Source: Clostridiales bacterium UBA4821
Lineage (GTDB): Bacteria; Bacillota; Clostridia; Acetivibrionales; UBA4821
Direction of reading: 5' to 3'
NCBI GenBank assembly: GCA_002402315.1
Contig: DHFP01000189.1
Span: 1 to 33,237, forward strand
Length of the DNA stretch: 33,237 nt
The notes under the pieces: model-generated
Seen by the model: the letters and a program-made list of their open reading frames with translations, nothing else
Told to the model about the DNA's origin: nothing
Databases searched by the model: none
Position numbers and translations under genes: made by a program
Part shown: in pieces, positions 6,689 to 14,855 of the stretch
Layout of the letters: each line of letters begins with the position of its first letter
Numbering within the stretch: position 1 is the stretch's first letter

Positions 6689-9379
6689 CTATTTGTTGTC
6701 TATAGCCTGCGATTCTAATGGTCTATTTATTCTTTTCCCTATCAGGCTTACAATAAACTGAACTAATTTAACAATTTCATTAAATACTACTACGCTAAAC
6801 GTATATGCGATTATATTTAACCATAAGCTTAATTCAAGAGGTTGTGTCTTGAATACCTCTCCACCAAACTGAGTTACCATTACTTGAATCAAGAATGTCA
6901 ATGCAACGATTATTATCATCGCTTTGTTTCTCAGAATGTTTACAAATATGCTAGAAGTGCCAAGTTCCCTACAGTTAAATGAATTCCACAACTGAAATAA
7001 TACAAATGCAGTAAATACAATCGTAGATTGCTGTGCAAGCGTACCACCTAGAATATCGGTGTGCATAAGGAACATTAACGCACCTACAATGAATAGTCCA
7101 TTTGAAACTATTCTGAACAGCATACCCTTTGAAACTATAGAAGCATTTCTGGGTACCGGCTTCTTATTCAATAGATGTTCCCTTGGAGGCTCAAGACCTA
7201 AGGATAAGGCTGGAGGGCCATCCATTATAATATTTACCCAGAGCAACTGCAGAGTTGTAAACGGCATCCCAAATCTAAAAATTTCTGCCAGGAAAGCTGT
7301 AACAAAAGCAACTACATTAACAGTAAGCTGAAACTGAATAAACCTCTGGAAATTTTCATAGATACCTCTTCCCCATTTTACTGACTTAACAATAGTAGAA
7401 AATGAGTCGTCAAGTAAAACTATATCGGCAGCTTCCTTCGAAACTTCTGTCCCGGCTATCCCCATTGCCACTCCTACATCGGCGCTCTTTAGAGCAGGAG
7501 CATCATTAATACCGTCTCCGGTAACTACTACAGCATTTCCCCGTTCTTTAAGCAGCTTAACAATTCTCATCTTGGTTGAAGGATTTGACCGCGCTAGCAC
7601 CACAATCCTCTCAAGTATCCCTGAAAGCTCTTCATCACTCATTTTTTCTATTTCCGTAACTTCAAGAACAAGAGAGTCTTTTTCTATAATACCCAATTGC
7701 TGAGCAATAGCGCGGGCAGTGTGAATATTGTCTCCGGTTAGCATTTTTACTCTTATACCAGCCTTACGGCATCTTTCAATAGCCACTTTTACATCTTGTC
7801 TCAACGGGTCTTCAATTCCTACAAAGCCGACAAATATTAAGTCCTTTTCAATATTATTGGTGTTGTTCCAATCCGGCTCTCCTGTGATGTCTTTGTAAGC
7901 AAATAGTATTACTCTTTTTGCATGCTCCTGAAGCCCTCTTATTTGCAACTCAGCTTCCTCTTTAATTTCTTTGGTTAGGTTTATTACCTTGCCCTTGTAC
8001 AAAGCTTTATTACATAGACTTAATACCTTTTCAGGCGAACCCTTTGTGTAAAGTCTATAACCGTTTTCTCTTCTTATTGCAGTAGTCATCATCTTTCTAT
8101 CAGAAGAGAAGTGATACTCGGCAACTACTTCTGCATTCTTCCTTAAATCTTCGTATACCGTTTTATTCTTGTTTGCACATACCAAGAGTGAACACTCTGT
8201 TGGGTTCCCTATAAACTTAAACCCATTGTCATCCTTAAATATGTTCGCCGTAGAATTTATACAGAAATTCTCAATCATAATGTCACAGTCTATTTTTTCA
8301 ACATCAGCCTTTTCACCGTTACACCAGACATCTGTAACAGTCATCTGGTTTTGTGTAAGAGTACCTGTTTTATCAGAGCATATTATATTTACCGACCCTA
8401 TTGTTTCACAGGCTATCATCTTTCTTACCAAAGCTTGGTTTCTCGCCATCTTCTGCATATTAAATGCAAGTGTCAATGCAACCATAGTGGGCAACCCTTC
8501 CGGAACCGCAGCTACAATCAAAGCCACTGATACAACAAATGCATCCTTAATTCCCTCAAAGCCTATACTGCCATTTGCATACATGTGATAGATTTCAAAT
8601 AAAAAGATTAGGCCGGCAGCTATTGACCCAACAATTGATATCTTTTTACCTAGATCAGCTAATTTTTCCTGCAAAGGTGTTTGAGTATTCAGAGATTCCT
8701 TAAGTTCGTTTGCGATTTTTCCCATCTCCGTACTATCACCGACAGAAGTCACTATTACTGTTGCCCTTCCCTCAACTGCAAGGGTGCCGGAATAAACTAT
8801 ATTTCTTCTTTCTGCTATTGGAACTTCATTATCGCATTGAACAGTCTCAGAATTTTTCGTTACTGCTTCAGCTTCTCCGGTAAGCATTGATTCATCCGTC
8901 TTGAAGTTAAGACTTTGAACAATCCTTCCATCCGCAGAGACCTTATCACCGACCTCAAGATGAATTATATCTCCTATAGTAATTTCACTCTTGGATACAT
9001 AACTTATGCTCCCATCCCTGAGTACTTTAACATTAATGTTTTCACTCTGCTGGCTCAATTTTTCAAATGCTTTATCTGATCTACCCTCTTGAATAACCGC
9101 TATTGTTGTTGCTATCAGGACTGCTGCAAAAATACCAATACCGTCATATATATGTCCCATAAGTATAGATATAACACCTGAAATTATTAGGATTAATATT
9201 AATGGTTCTTTAAGGTTGTCATATATTTTAGCAAATATACTCTCTTTAGGTGGCGGTGTAAACTGATTCTTACCGTATTTTTTTAGCCTTTCATTAGCTT
9301 CTGAAGCAGAAAGGCCATGGTCTTGACTACTCTCTAACTCAGTAACAATCTGTTGTGCTTCTTTCTGGTAAAGTTCCAT
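6689..9379 (-). CDS. P-type Ca2+-transporting ATPase (PMCA/SERCA-like)
   Basis: An 896-aa P2-type ATPase. The cation-transporter N-terminal domain is followed by an actuator loop TGEA (167-170), the calcium-site motif PEGLP (293-297) in M4, the phosphorylated Asp336 of DKTGTLT, KGSPE (446-450) for nucleotide binding, MLTGDN (546-551), GDGINDAP (621-628) and the M6 segment NIIMDGPPALSLG with the Asn/Asp ligands. These point to calcium export from the cytoplasm driven by ATP. The actuator motif is TGEA rather than TGES but keeps the Glu needed for dephosphorylation. It is the last gene of the terD operon, separated by 92 nt holding a terminator-like hairpin. The context suggests calcium control alongside calcium-binding TerD proteins. 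Confidence 0.93.
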   Translation of the reverse strand: MELYQKEAQQIVTELESSQDHGLSASEANERLKKYGKNQFTPPPKESIFAKIYDNLKEPLILILIISGVISILMGHIYDGIGIFAAVLIATTIAVIQEGRSDKAFEKLSQQSENINVKVLRDGSISYVSKSEITIGDIIHLEVGDKVSADGRIVQSLNFKTDESMLTGEAEAVTKNSETVQCDNEVPIAERRNIVYSGTLAVEGRATVIVTSVGDSTEMGKIANELKESLNTQTPLQEKLADLGKKISIVGSIAAGLIFLFEIYHMYANGSIGFEGIKDAFVVSVALIVAAVPEGLPTMVALTLAFNMQKMARNQALVRKMIACETIGSVNIICSDKTGTLTQNQMTVTDVWCNGEKADVEKIDCDIMIENFCINSTANIFKDDNGFKFIGNPTECSLLVCANKNKTVYEDLRKNAEVVAEYHFSSDRKMMTTAIRRENGYRLYTKGSPEKVLSLCNKALYKGKVINLTKEIKEEAELQIRGLQEHAKRVILFAYKDITGEPDWNNTNNIEKDLIFVGFVGIEDPLRQDVKVAIERCRKAGIRVKMLTGDNIHTARAIAQQLGIIEKDSLVLEVTEIEKMSDEELSGILERIVVLARSNPSTKMRIVKLLKERGNAVVVTGDGINDAPALKSADVGVAMGIAGTEVSKEAADIVLLDDSFSTIVKSVKWGRGIYENFQRFIQFQLTVNVVAFVTAFLAEIFRFGMPFTTLQLLWVNIIMDGPPALSLGLEPPREHLLNKKPVPRNASIVSKGMLFRIVSNGLFIVGALMFLMHTDILGGTLAQQSTIVFTAFVLFQLWNSFNCRELGTSSIFVNILRNKAMIIIVALTFLIQVMVTQFGGEVFKTQPLELSLWLNIIAYTFSVVVFNEIVKLVQFIVSLIGKRINRPLESQAIDNK

Positions 9380-9418
9380 TCATTCACATCTCCTAAGAAT
9401 AATAATTAATAAAATAAC

Positions 9419-9453
9419 AGGGGATGTAGAGGGCTATACCCACAAACACCCCT
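9419..9453 (-). terminator. internal terminator/attenuator between terD and the Ca2+ ATPase
   Basis: AGGGGATGT (9419-9427) pairs with ACACCCCT (9446-9453) with one bulge, and GGG/CCC (9431-9433, 9439-9441) closes the loop. Downstream on the minus strand is the T-rich stretch TGTTATTTTATT. Only 39 nt separate it from the ATPase start, too little for a convincing separate promoter. Confidence 0.5.
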
Positions 9454-9471
9454 TATAATTTAAACCGCTAG

Positions 9472-10053
9472 TTAACCAGCAACAATTCCAAAATTAGCAC
9501 AAAGGGCTGCAAGTCCATCCTGGAAACCACTACCAATAGCATTAAACTTCCATTCAGGACCATTTCTGTACAGTTCACCTACCACAACTGCGGTTTCTAT
9601 GCTGTAATCTTCTCCGAGATCGTATCTGATTAATTCCTCGCCTGTTGCCTCATTAACAATACGGACGAAAGCATTGGATACCTGTCCAAAATTTTGATTA
9701 CGCTCTGCAGCTTGGTGAATAGTAATGGTAAAATCAATCTTTTCAACGTTAGCTGGTACTTTACTTAAATCGATTTTGACCTGCTCATCATCGCCTTCAC
9801 CGGCACCGGTAAGATTATCCCCTGTATGAATTACAGAGTCTGCAGCACCATGAGTATTGTTGTAAAAAACGAAGTCCTTTTCGTTTGTCACTTTTCCATC
9901 TGCACCTAATAAGAAAGCAGCAGCATCCAAATCAAAATCGTGCCCACCATCATATTTTTTTACATCCCAACCTAATCCAACTATAATTTTTGATAAACCG
10001 GGATTTGTTTTTGTAAGATCAACTTTCTGGCCTTTACTTAAAGAAATTGGCAT
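9472..10053 (-). CDS. TerD-family calcium-binding stress protein (paralogue 1)
   Basis: A 193-aa single-domain TerD protein. The N-terminal MPISLSKGQKVDLTK, the central GWDV followed by DFDLDA (Asp39, Asp41, Asp43), TGDNLTG (77-83) and GEGDDEQ (85-91) are the acidic calcium-binding signatures of the family. TerD proteins are cytoplasmic and bind Ca2+; they are associated with resistance to tellurite, phage and envelope or metal stress. It has a good AGGAGG site 10 nt before the ATG. It closely resembles paralogue 3 of the same operon and is probably a recent duplicate. It is followed by an attenuator-like hairpin and then the Ca2+ ATPase. Confidence 0.93.
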   Translation of the reverse strand: MPISLSKGQKVDLTKTNPGLSKIIVGLGWDVKKYDGGHDFDLDAAAFLLGADGKVTNEKDFVFYNNTHGAADSVIHTGDNLTGAGEGDDEQVKIDLSKVPANVEKIDFTITIHQAAERNQNFGQVSNAFVRIVNEATGEELIRYDLGEDYSIETAVVVGELYRNGPEWKFNAIGSGFQDGLAALCANFGIVAG

Positions 10054-10083
10054 CTGTATATTCCTCCTGTTTTTTATTTGATT

Positions 10084-10102
10084 TTTAGAGTTTTACTCTA
10101 AA
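10084..10102 (-). repeat. short perfect hairpin between aim24 and terD
   Basis: TTTAGAGT and ACTCTAAA pair over 8 bp around a 3-nt loop. It is followed by A-rich rather than T-rich sequence on the minus strand, so it is not a terminator; an RNA stability or processing element is possible. Confidence 0.4.
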
Positions 10103-10130
10103 TTTCTAATACAACAATTCATATTCTATC

Positions 10131-10913
10131 TTAAACTTGCCCTACACGTTTATAAGCTGCCAGCGTTGGAGCCAGCCATACCTCCCCTGTCCCTTTAAAA
10201 GTCTGCAGCAAGCCTTCTCCACTTGTCAGTGTACCGAATAACGATTTTGTAGATTTTTCAACACTAAACTCAATATTCCCCATACGGATTAATGCAAAAT
10301 TACCATCCACTTGCAGTTTCTCATTGTTTAGAGTATATTTTATTAATTCAGATTCAGGCACAGGACTGGTTAATATACATAAACCGGAACCTTTAAGTTT
10401 TGTTTGAAACCAACCTTCACCACCAGCTAATCCCGAAGAAATATTTTTTTGCATAGCCGCACTGACTTCTATAGAAGTTTCGCAACAATGGAACATACCT
10501 TTATCTACAATTATTTCTTCGTTATCCAAGCCTAATAACAAGTAATGTCCAAACGTGGGCTCAAGATAAATTTCTCCTTTTCCGCTATATATAGGTTTGA
10601 ATGCTGTCTCCCTGGTTAGCATGCTTGAAACCATCTTTGAAGCTAACCCTCCAATACCACCGGATTTATTTTCTATAGTGATATTACCTTTCATAAAATG
10701 AAGAGCGCCAGCCTCTGTCATGACTTGTCCATTGTTTAGAAAAATTCTTACTTGCTTTAATTTCAACCCTGTACTTTCTCTATAGAAGAGCTCCGTACTA
10801 GTTGATGTACTATCACTCCCAAGCATCTTATTATATTGAATTATTTCTATTTTTAAGTTTTTTCCCTCAACAGAATCTATTACAGAAATAACTTCCGGTT
10901 TTTCATCTGCCAT
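10131..10913 (-). CDS. AIM24-family protein
   Basis: A 260-aa protein of the AIM24/TIGR00266-like beta-rich family. Supporting segments are the repeated GxGxxxLxP pattern, as in SGKGEIYLEPTFGHYLLLGL (mid-protein) and FKGTGEVWLAPT (C-terminal), and GGEGWFQTKLKGSGLCILTS between them. No membrane helix or signal peptide is seen, so it is probably cytoplasmic. The biochemical role of bacterial members is not known; several occur beside TerD genes, as here. It starts with ATG after AAAGGAG and sits within the terD operon, 21 nt after paralogue 2. A structural or envelope-associated role in the Ter response is inference. Confidence 0.8.
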   Translation of the reverse strand: MADEKPEVISVIDSVEGKNLKIEIIQYNKMLGSDSTSTSTELFYRESTGLKLKQVRIFLNNGQVMTEAGALHFMKGNITIENKSGGIGGLASKMVSSMLTRETAFKPIYSGKGEIYLEPTFGHYLLLGLDNEEIIVDKGMFHCCETSIEVSAAMQKNISSGLAGGEGWFQTKLKGSGLCILTSPVPESELIKYTLNNEKLQVDGNFALIRMGNIEFSVEKSTKSLFGTLTSGEGLLQTFKGTGEVWLAPTLAAYKRVGQV

Positions 10914-10934
10914 TTTTTATCTCCTTTAATTATT

Positions 10935-11537
10935 TTAAGCATAACGTTTTACCAATTCGCTTAGAGAAATATCATTGGTGCCTTCACCAATTGCAGCAAA
11001 CTTCCATTCATTATTGTATCTATATACCTCACCAACAGTTAAGGCTGTTCTTCCGGCATAATTATCTGTTAAATTAAACTTAAGCAATTCCTGATTATTA
11101 GAAGCATTAACCACACGGATAAAAGCATTTTGGATAAGTCCGAAATCCTGTTTGCGGCGTTGGCAGTCATAAATATTTACAACAAAAATCAAATGGTGAA
11201 CATCAGCCGGAATTCTATTAAGGTCGATTTTTATTTGTTCATCATCACCGTCACCATCACCGGTAAGGTTATCCCCCATGTGTTGAACACTTCCCGAAGT
11301 ATCCTTTAAATTCCCAAAGTAAACCAGATTTTCTTTTTTGGTAAACTTATTATTTGCATCAAGCATAATTACAGAAGCATCGCAGTCTATCTGGTTATCA
11401 CTGCCCCCTCCAAACAAACCTCCCAACATTCCACCTTTTTTAATTGGATCCCATCCTAATCCTACCATAATTTGAGAAAGTCCCGCATTTCCTTTAGTTA
11501 AGTCGATTTTTTGACCCTTTTGCAGACTAATTGACAA
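10935..11537 (-). CDS. TerD-family protein with glycine-rich insert (paralogue 2)
   Basis: A 200-aa TerD protein that differs from its two neighbours. The usual short link between GWD and the acidic motif is replaced by a Gly-rich insert (KKGGMLGGLFGGGSDNQ), and the motif reads IDCDAS. GDGDGDDEQ is retained, so calcium binding is still expected. The N-terminus SISLQKGQKIDLTK matches the other paralogues. A GTG three codons upstream lies directly on the ribosome binding site; the TTG at 11537 has GGAAG 8 nt upstream and gives the family N-terminus, so it is preferred. This divergent paralogue may form mixed assemblies with the others (inference). Confidence 0.88.
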   Translation of the reverse strand: MSISLQKGQKIDLTKGNAGLSQIMVGLGWDPIKKGGMLGGLFGGGSDNQIDCDASVIMLDANNKFTKKENLVYFGNLKDTSGSVQHMGDNLTGDGDGDDEQIKIDLNRIPADVHHLIFVVNIYDCQRRKQDFGLIQNAFIRVVNASNNQELLKFNLTDNYAGRTALTVGEVYRYNNEWKFAAIGEGTNDISLSELVKRYA

Positions 11538-11567
11538 ATTGTTCACTTCCTTTCATGTTTTATATAT

Positions 11568-12146
11568 TTACATATTAATACCAAAATTCTGGCAAAGTGC
11601 TTTAAGACCACCTTTAAAGCCACTTCCTACAGCGGAGAATTTCCATTCGCCGGCATGTCTGTAAATTTCGCCCACCACCAATGCTGTTTCAATGGAAAAA
11701 TCTTCGCCTAAATCATATCGTATAATTTCCAGATTGTCTACCGCATTGACAATACGTACAAAGGAATTTGATACCATTCCAAAGTTTTGATTACGTGTGT
11801 CAGCTTCGTGAATAGTTACGGTAAATGCGATCTTTTCTATATTCGAAGGGACTTTCGAGAGGTCAATAATGATTTGCTCATCGTCTCCTTCTCCCTCACC
11901 TGTAAGGTTGTCCCCCATATGCTGCACACTTCCGCACTGGCTCTTTAAATTATTGTAAAAGATAAAATCTATGTCTTTAATGATCTTTCCATCTGCGTTC
12001 AACATAAAAGCTGCTGCATCCAAATCAAAATCATACCCGCCGGTGTATTTTTTCACATCCCATCCCAAACCAACTATGATTTTTGAAAGTCCTGGATTGC
12101 TCTTTGTAAGATCAACTTTTTGACCTTTTTGTAAGGAAATTGGCAT
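11568..12146 (-). CDS. TerD-family calcium-binding stress protein (paralogue 3)
   Basis: A 192-aa TerD protein, first gene of the operon. It shows MPISLQKGQKVDLTK, GWDV, the DFDLDA acidic motif, GDNLTGEGEGDDEQ and the conserved C-terminal TALVVGEIYRHAGEWKF. The frame is open for 21 codons further upstream, but the ATG at 12146 has GGGGGAGG at correct spacing and gives the family N-terminus. A strong promoter lies 40-68 nt upstream. It is very similar to paralogue 1. The role is as for other TerD proteins: cytoplasmic calcium binding in stress tolerance. Confidence 0.93.
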   Translation of the reverse strand: MPISLQKGQKVDLTKSNPGLSKIIVGLGWDVKKYTGGYDFDLDAAAFMLNADGKIIKDIDFIFYNNLKSQCGSVQHMGDNLTGEGEGDDEQIIIDLSKVPSNIEKIAFTVTIHEADTRNQNFGMVSNSFVRIVNAVDNLEIIRYDLGEDFSIETALVVGEIYRHAGEWKFSAVGSGFKGGLKALCQNFGINM

Positions 12147-12185
12147 AATATTCCTCCCCCTTTTTAGGCTTTTTATTCCATTTAC

Positions 12186-12214
12186 ATTATACATTTGCAA
12201 ATAATTCAAGTCAA
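12186..12214 (-). promoter_or_regulatory. promoter of the terD-AIM24-Ca2+ ATPase operon
   Basis: On the minus strand, TTGACT (12209-12214), a 17-nt spacer and TATAAT (12186-12191) form a near-consensus sigma-A promoter 40 nt before the start of the first terD. No palindromic operator overlaps it, unlike the promoter at 19900-19929. Confidence 0.8.
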
Positions 12215-12298
12215 CCTCATGTTAAAAATTGCTGTGTTTCGACTGGTTCTCCATCAACTGGTTTCATGATTTTGCCGTGCTTATATAACTATTTCTAC

Positions 12299-12327
12299 TT
12301 GCATCCAAAAAATTTTTATGGTCTAAT
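12299..12327 (+). promoter_or_regulatory. possible promoter of yceG
   Basis: TTGCAT (12299-12304), 17 nt and TCTAAT (12322-12327) could drive the divergent yceG gene. The match is moderate. Confidence 0.35.
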
Positions 12328-12393
12328 AATTATGGTACAAACTCGAATTATTTTTAAAAAAGTACTCTAAACAACTTTTATGGAGTGAAAAAT

Positions 12394-14046
12394 TTGGACA
12401 GGGTTCATCTAAATAGCCTTAAAATGAATACAATAAGTATGAAATCCAAAAACATATTCAGGGATATATTTATTAAACCGAGTGAACGTAAAGGGTTTGC
12501 GCACAATGATATAAATATAACTCTTCCTGTTTATTTCTATAGGATTATCGGCATAGATTATGAAGACGAGGATGAATACTATAATAATTTGTTTAATCTT
12601 GACAACCAATTATCAAAATTCAAAGTTTTGTATGAAAGAATTGACAATGGGTTAGGTACAGCATTACCCAAAAATAAAATTGAATTAATTAATAACAAGT
12701 GGAATTCAGTTGGTGATTTAAATAACATCAATTCAAGATACTTTGTGGAAGGGCTTTATCACTTAGGCCTCTTACCAGTTATAAAGAATCCGGTAAGGGA
12801 TTCGCTTATTAAGGAAAAAATCCAAATAGTTCTCGAACTTTTTATAAATAATCAAAGAGACCTCAACTCAAGCATTCTAAAAAACTTCTATGTGAAATTA
12901 GTATGTTGGATTGAACAATATGGGCTGCAATATATAGCAAATTTCGACTACAACAGTCATAATCCTAAGATTTTATTTTATGGTGATATAAAAAGAGACG
13001 AAACCTATTTTCTTATCTTTATGTCTTTAGCAGGGTTTGATATTTTATACATCAACCCATTCTCCGACTACAATTTTACAGATATAGATAAAAAGGATGT
13101 TTTTAGTAATAAATTGGAGTTTGACAGGAAAGCACCTATAAAGCCTTTTCCGTTGGTTGAAAAATTGAAAAGGGTGGAAACAATAGGATATCAAGTCTCA
13201 AGAGAAGTTGATTCCTTAATAAATAAAGAAATGAGTGGTTTTTATAAACCATGGCAGTTCGAAAATTATAAAGTTAAGTCTATTCCTGTGAGAACAACTT
13301 ATGAAGAGTTGTTCTCGCTATGGAAAGAACCCTCCAGCTTTAGGACAGGATTCGAAATAAAAGATGATACTGTCTATATCCCAACTATATTTACAAAAAT
13401 AAACGGCACAAATCTTAATTTAACTTCCTATTGGGCTAACATATCAAAACTGATAAAAAATAATAAAGATACCCTAGTATTAATAAACCAAATTCCATTT
13501 ACAAAAAGTGTAACTTTCAAGTCTTTCAACTATAGGGATTTAATGAAAGATAACAGCTTATTTGATAAAGAGAGAATATTTAAATGGAAGGAATATAATT
13601 TAACATACTTAAGGACTTCCATCCAGGACCTTGTTGTTGAAAAGATAAACGAACTGATCGCTTCAGATAATATTTTCCTTCAGGATATGACCCTGGATTT
13701 TAAAATTAAAATATTATCAACAGTATTAACCCTGAATAAAAGATATTATAATTTAATACAGAAATTTGATTATCCTTTTGCTATCCCTAAACTTATAATT
13801 TATGACAATAGCGAGATAATCTTCAGCGAAGAAGATTTTATTACCCTGGCTTTTTTACATTCCGTGGGGTTCGATATTATTATTCTAACTCCTCCAGGAT
13901 ATAATAATATCGAAAATGGAATAAATAGAGAATTATTTGATATTCATTATCTGGAAGAGTTAAAATTCGATTTGCCATTATCAAGGGAGTTTAAACTGGA
14001 AATGCAGAGACTTAATAAATCCGGTTTTGTAAAAAGGTGGTTTTAA
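12394..14046 (+). CDS. yceG: YceG-family protein of the Ter system
   Basis: A roughly 550-aa protein that matches the YceG family (called a 'putative component of the biosynthetic module') in length and in position next to terD genes, as in the Bacillus yceC-yceH cluster. No catalytic motif is identified. Two segments look like an internal duplication: PKILFYGDIKRDETYF followed by LAGFDILYINP, and PKLIIYDNSEIIFSEEDF followed by SVGFDIIILTPP. No signal peptide is present. A GTG at 12385 overlaps GGAG, so the TTG at 12394, 8 nt after GGAG, is the more likely start. The gene is divergent from the terD operon and convergent with the HAD gene, with overlapping stop codons. Confidence 0.82.
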   Translation: MDRVHLNSLKMNTISMKSKNIFRDIFIKPSERKGFAHNDINITLPVYFYRIIGIDYEDEDEYYNNLFNLDNQLSKFKVLYERIDNGLGTALPKNKIELINNKWNSVGDLNNINSRYFVEGLYHLGLLPVIKNPVRDSLIKEKIQIVLELFINNQRDLNSSILKNFYVKLVCWIEQYGLQYIANFDYNSHNPKILFYGDIKRDETYFLIFMSLAGFDILYINPFSDYNFTDIDKKDVFSNKLEFDRKAPIKPFPLVEKLKRVETIGYQVSREVDSLINKEMSGFYKPWQFENYKVKSIPVRTTYEELFSLWKEPSSFRTGFEIKDDTVYIPTIFTKINGTNLNLTSYWANISKLIKNNKDTLVLINQIPFTKSVTFKSFNYRDLMKDNSLFDKERIFKWKEYNLTYLRTSIQDLVVEKINELIASDNIFLQDMTLDFKIKILSTVLTLNKRYYNLIQKFDYPFAIPKLIIYDNSEIIFSEEDFITLAFLHSVGFDIIILTPPGYNNIENGINRELFDIHYLEELKFDLPLSREFKLEMQRLNKSGFVKRWF

Positions 14047-14855
14047 AAGTAGGGTAAATATTCCAGTAAGTTCTTCAAAATCTCTTCTCCGGCCATTATG
14101 CCACTGCTTTGTGTAAACGTTAAGTTAGGAATAGTCAGCCTTTCGTTATCCAAGTATGTTTTCAATTCACAATTTAAAGGAGCATAGCCACGTGTCGAGT
14201 TCTTTAGAAGTGGGTAATCAAGCAGTGAATCTCCGGCAGAGATAACTATGTTGCAAGCAAGTCTTTGGTTCAGATAATTAAGGGCACTCCACTTATTTAT
14301 GAATTCTGGAACAATATAAAGCTTCCTTCCCTGTATGGAAACCTGCCATCCATTTTCATTTGCCCAGTGGATATAGCTGTTCATCTCATCTTTGGGCAAG
14401 TTTTCCTTATTTACAATAAAAACCCAAAACAGTTCATCAGCAAGCCTGTAGGATAAAACCCATGAGTCATCCATGAATTCGCTTAATTTTTTAAAAGTAT
14501 CTTCAGCAGGTACGGAAAGCTTTTCCATACCTGCTGTTATATAATCTTCCCATTGTTTGTCTATTTCCCCTTTTACGAGTATTTTCCCTCCATTGCTTGT
14601 AATCGCAAATTCAGGCACAATTTCCTCCTGGAATATGGCTATCCGCTTGTACTGTTCTAAAGTTCTTGTTGTAGCAGGAATAAATGTGACCATCCTGTCC
14701 ACATTTACAAGAATATCAATTGACCTCCTGGTCATGTATGAAATTTCTTCCTGCTCCTTCTTTTCAACTAAAATTATTTCCGTATCTTCAGGAACATCCA
14801 CAAAACGCTTTTTGGAGAAAATCAAGGTGCCATCAAGGTCAGATGCAAATATCAT
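14043..14855 (-). CDS. HAD-family phosphatase of the Ter biosynthetic module
   Basis: A 271-aa haloacid dehalogenase-type hydrolase. Motif I is DLDGT near the N-terminus (MIFASDLDGTL, Asp6 and Asp8), and motif IV is SAGDSLLDYPLL near residue 220, with a C2-type cap between, as in sucrose-phosphatase/Cof-like enzymes. It should remove a phosphate from a small metabolite. A longer frame to 14897 exists, but the ATG at 14855 overlaps the stop of the StiP gene as ATGA and starts directly at the first beta strand. It is the last gene of the module, so it may act late in the pathway. Its stop overlaps that of yceG by 2 nt on the opposite strand. Confidence 0.85.
   Translation of the reverse strand: MIFASDLDGTLIFSKKRFVDVPEDTEIILVEKKEQEEISYMTRRSIDILVNVDRMVTFIPATTRTLEQYKRIAIFQEEIVPEFAITSNGGKILVKGEIDKQWEDYITAGMEKLSVPAEDTFKKLSEFMDDSWVLSYRLADELFWVFIVNKENLPKDEMNSYIHWANENGWQVSIQGRKLYIVPEFINKWSALNYLNQRLACNIVISAGDSLLDYPLLKNSTRGYAPLNCELKTYLDNERLTIPNLTFTQSSGIMAGEEILKNLLEYLPYF

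Noticed and set aside
8169..8588. 139-codon plus-strand frame
   Set aside because: Antisense to the catalytic core of the Ca2+ ATPase.
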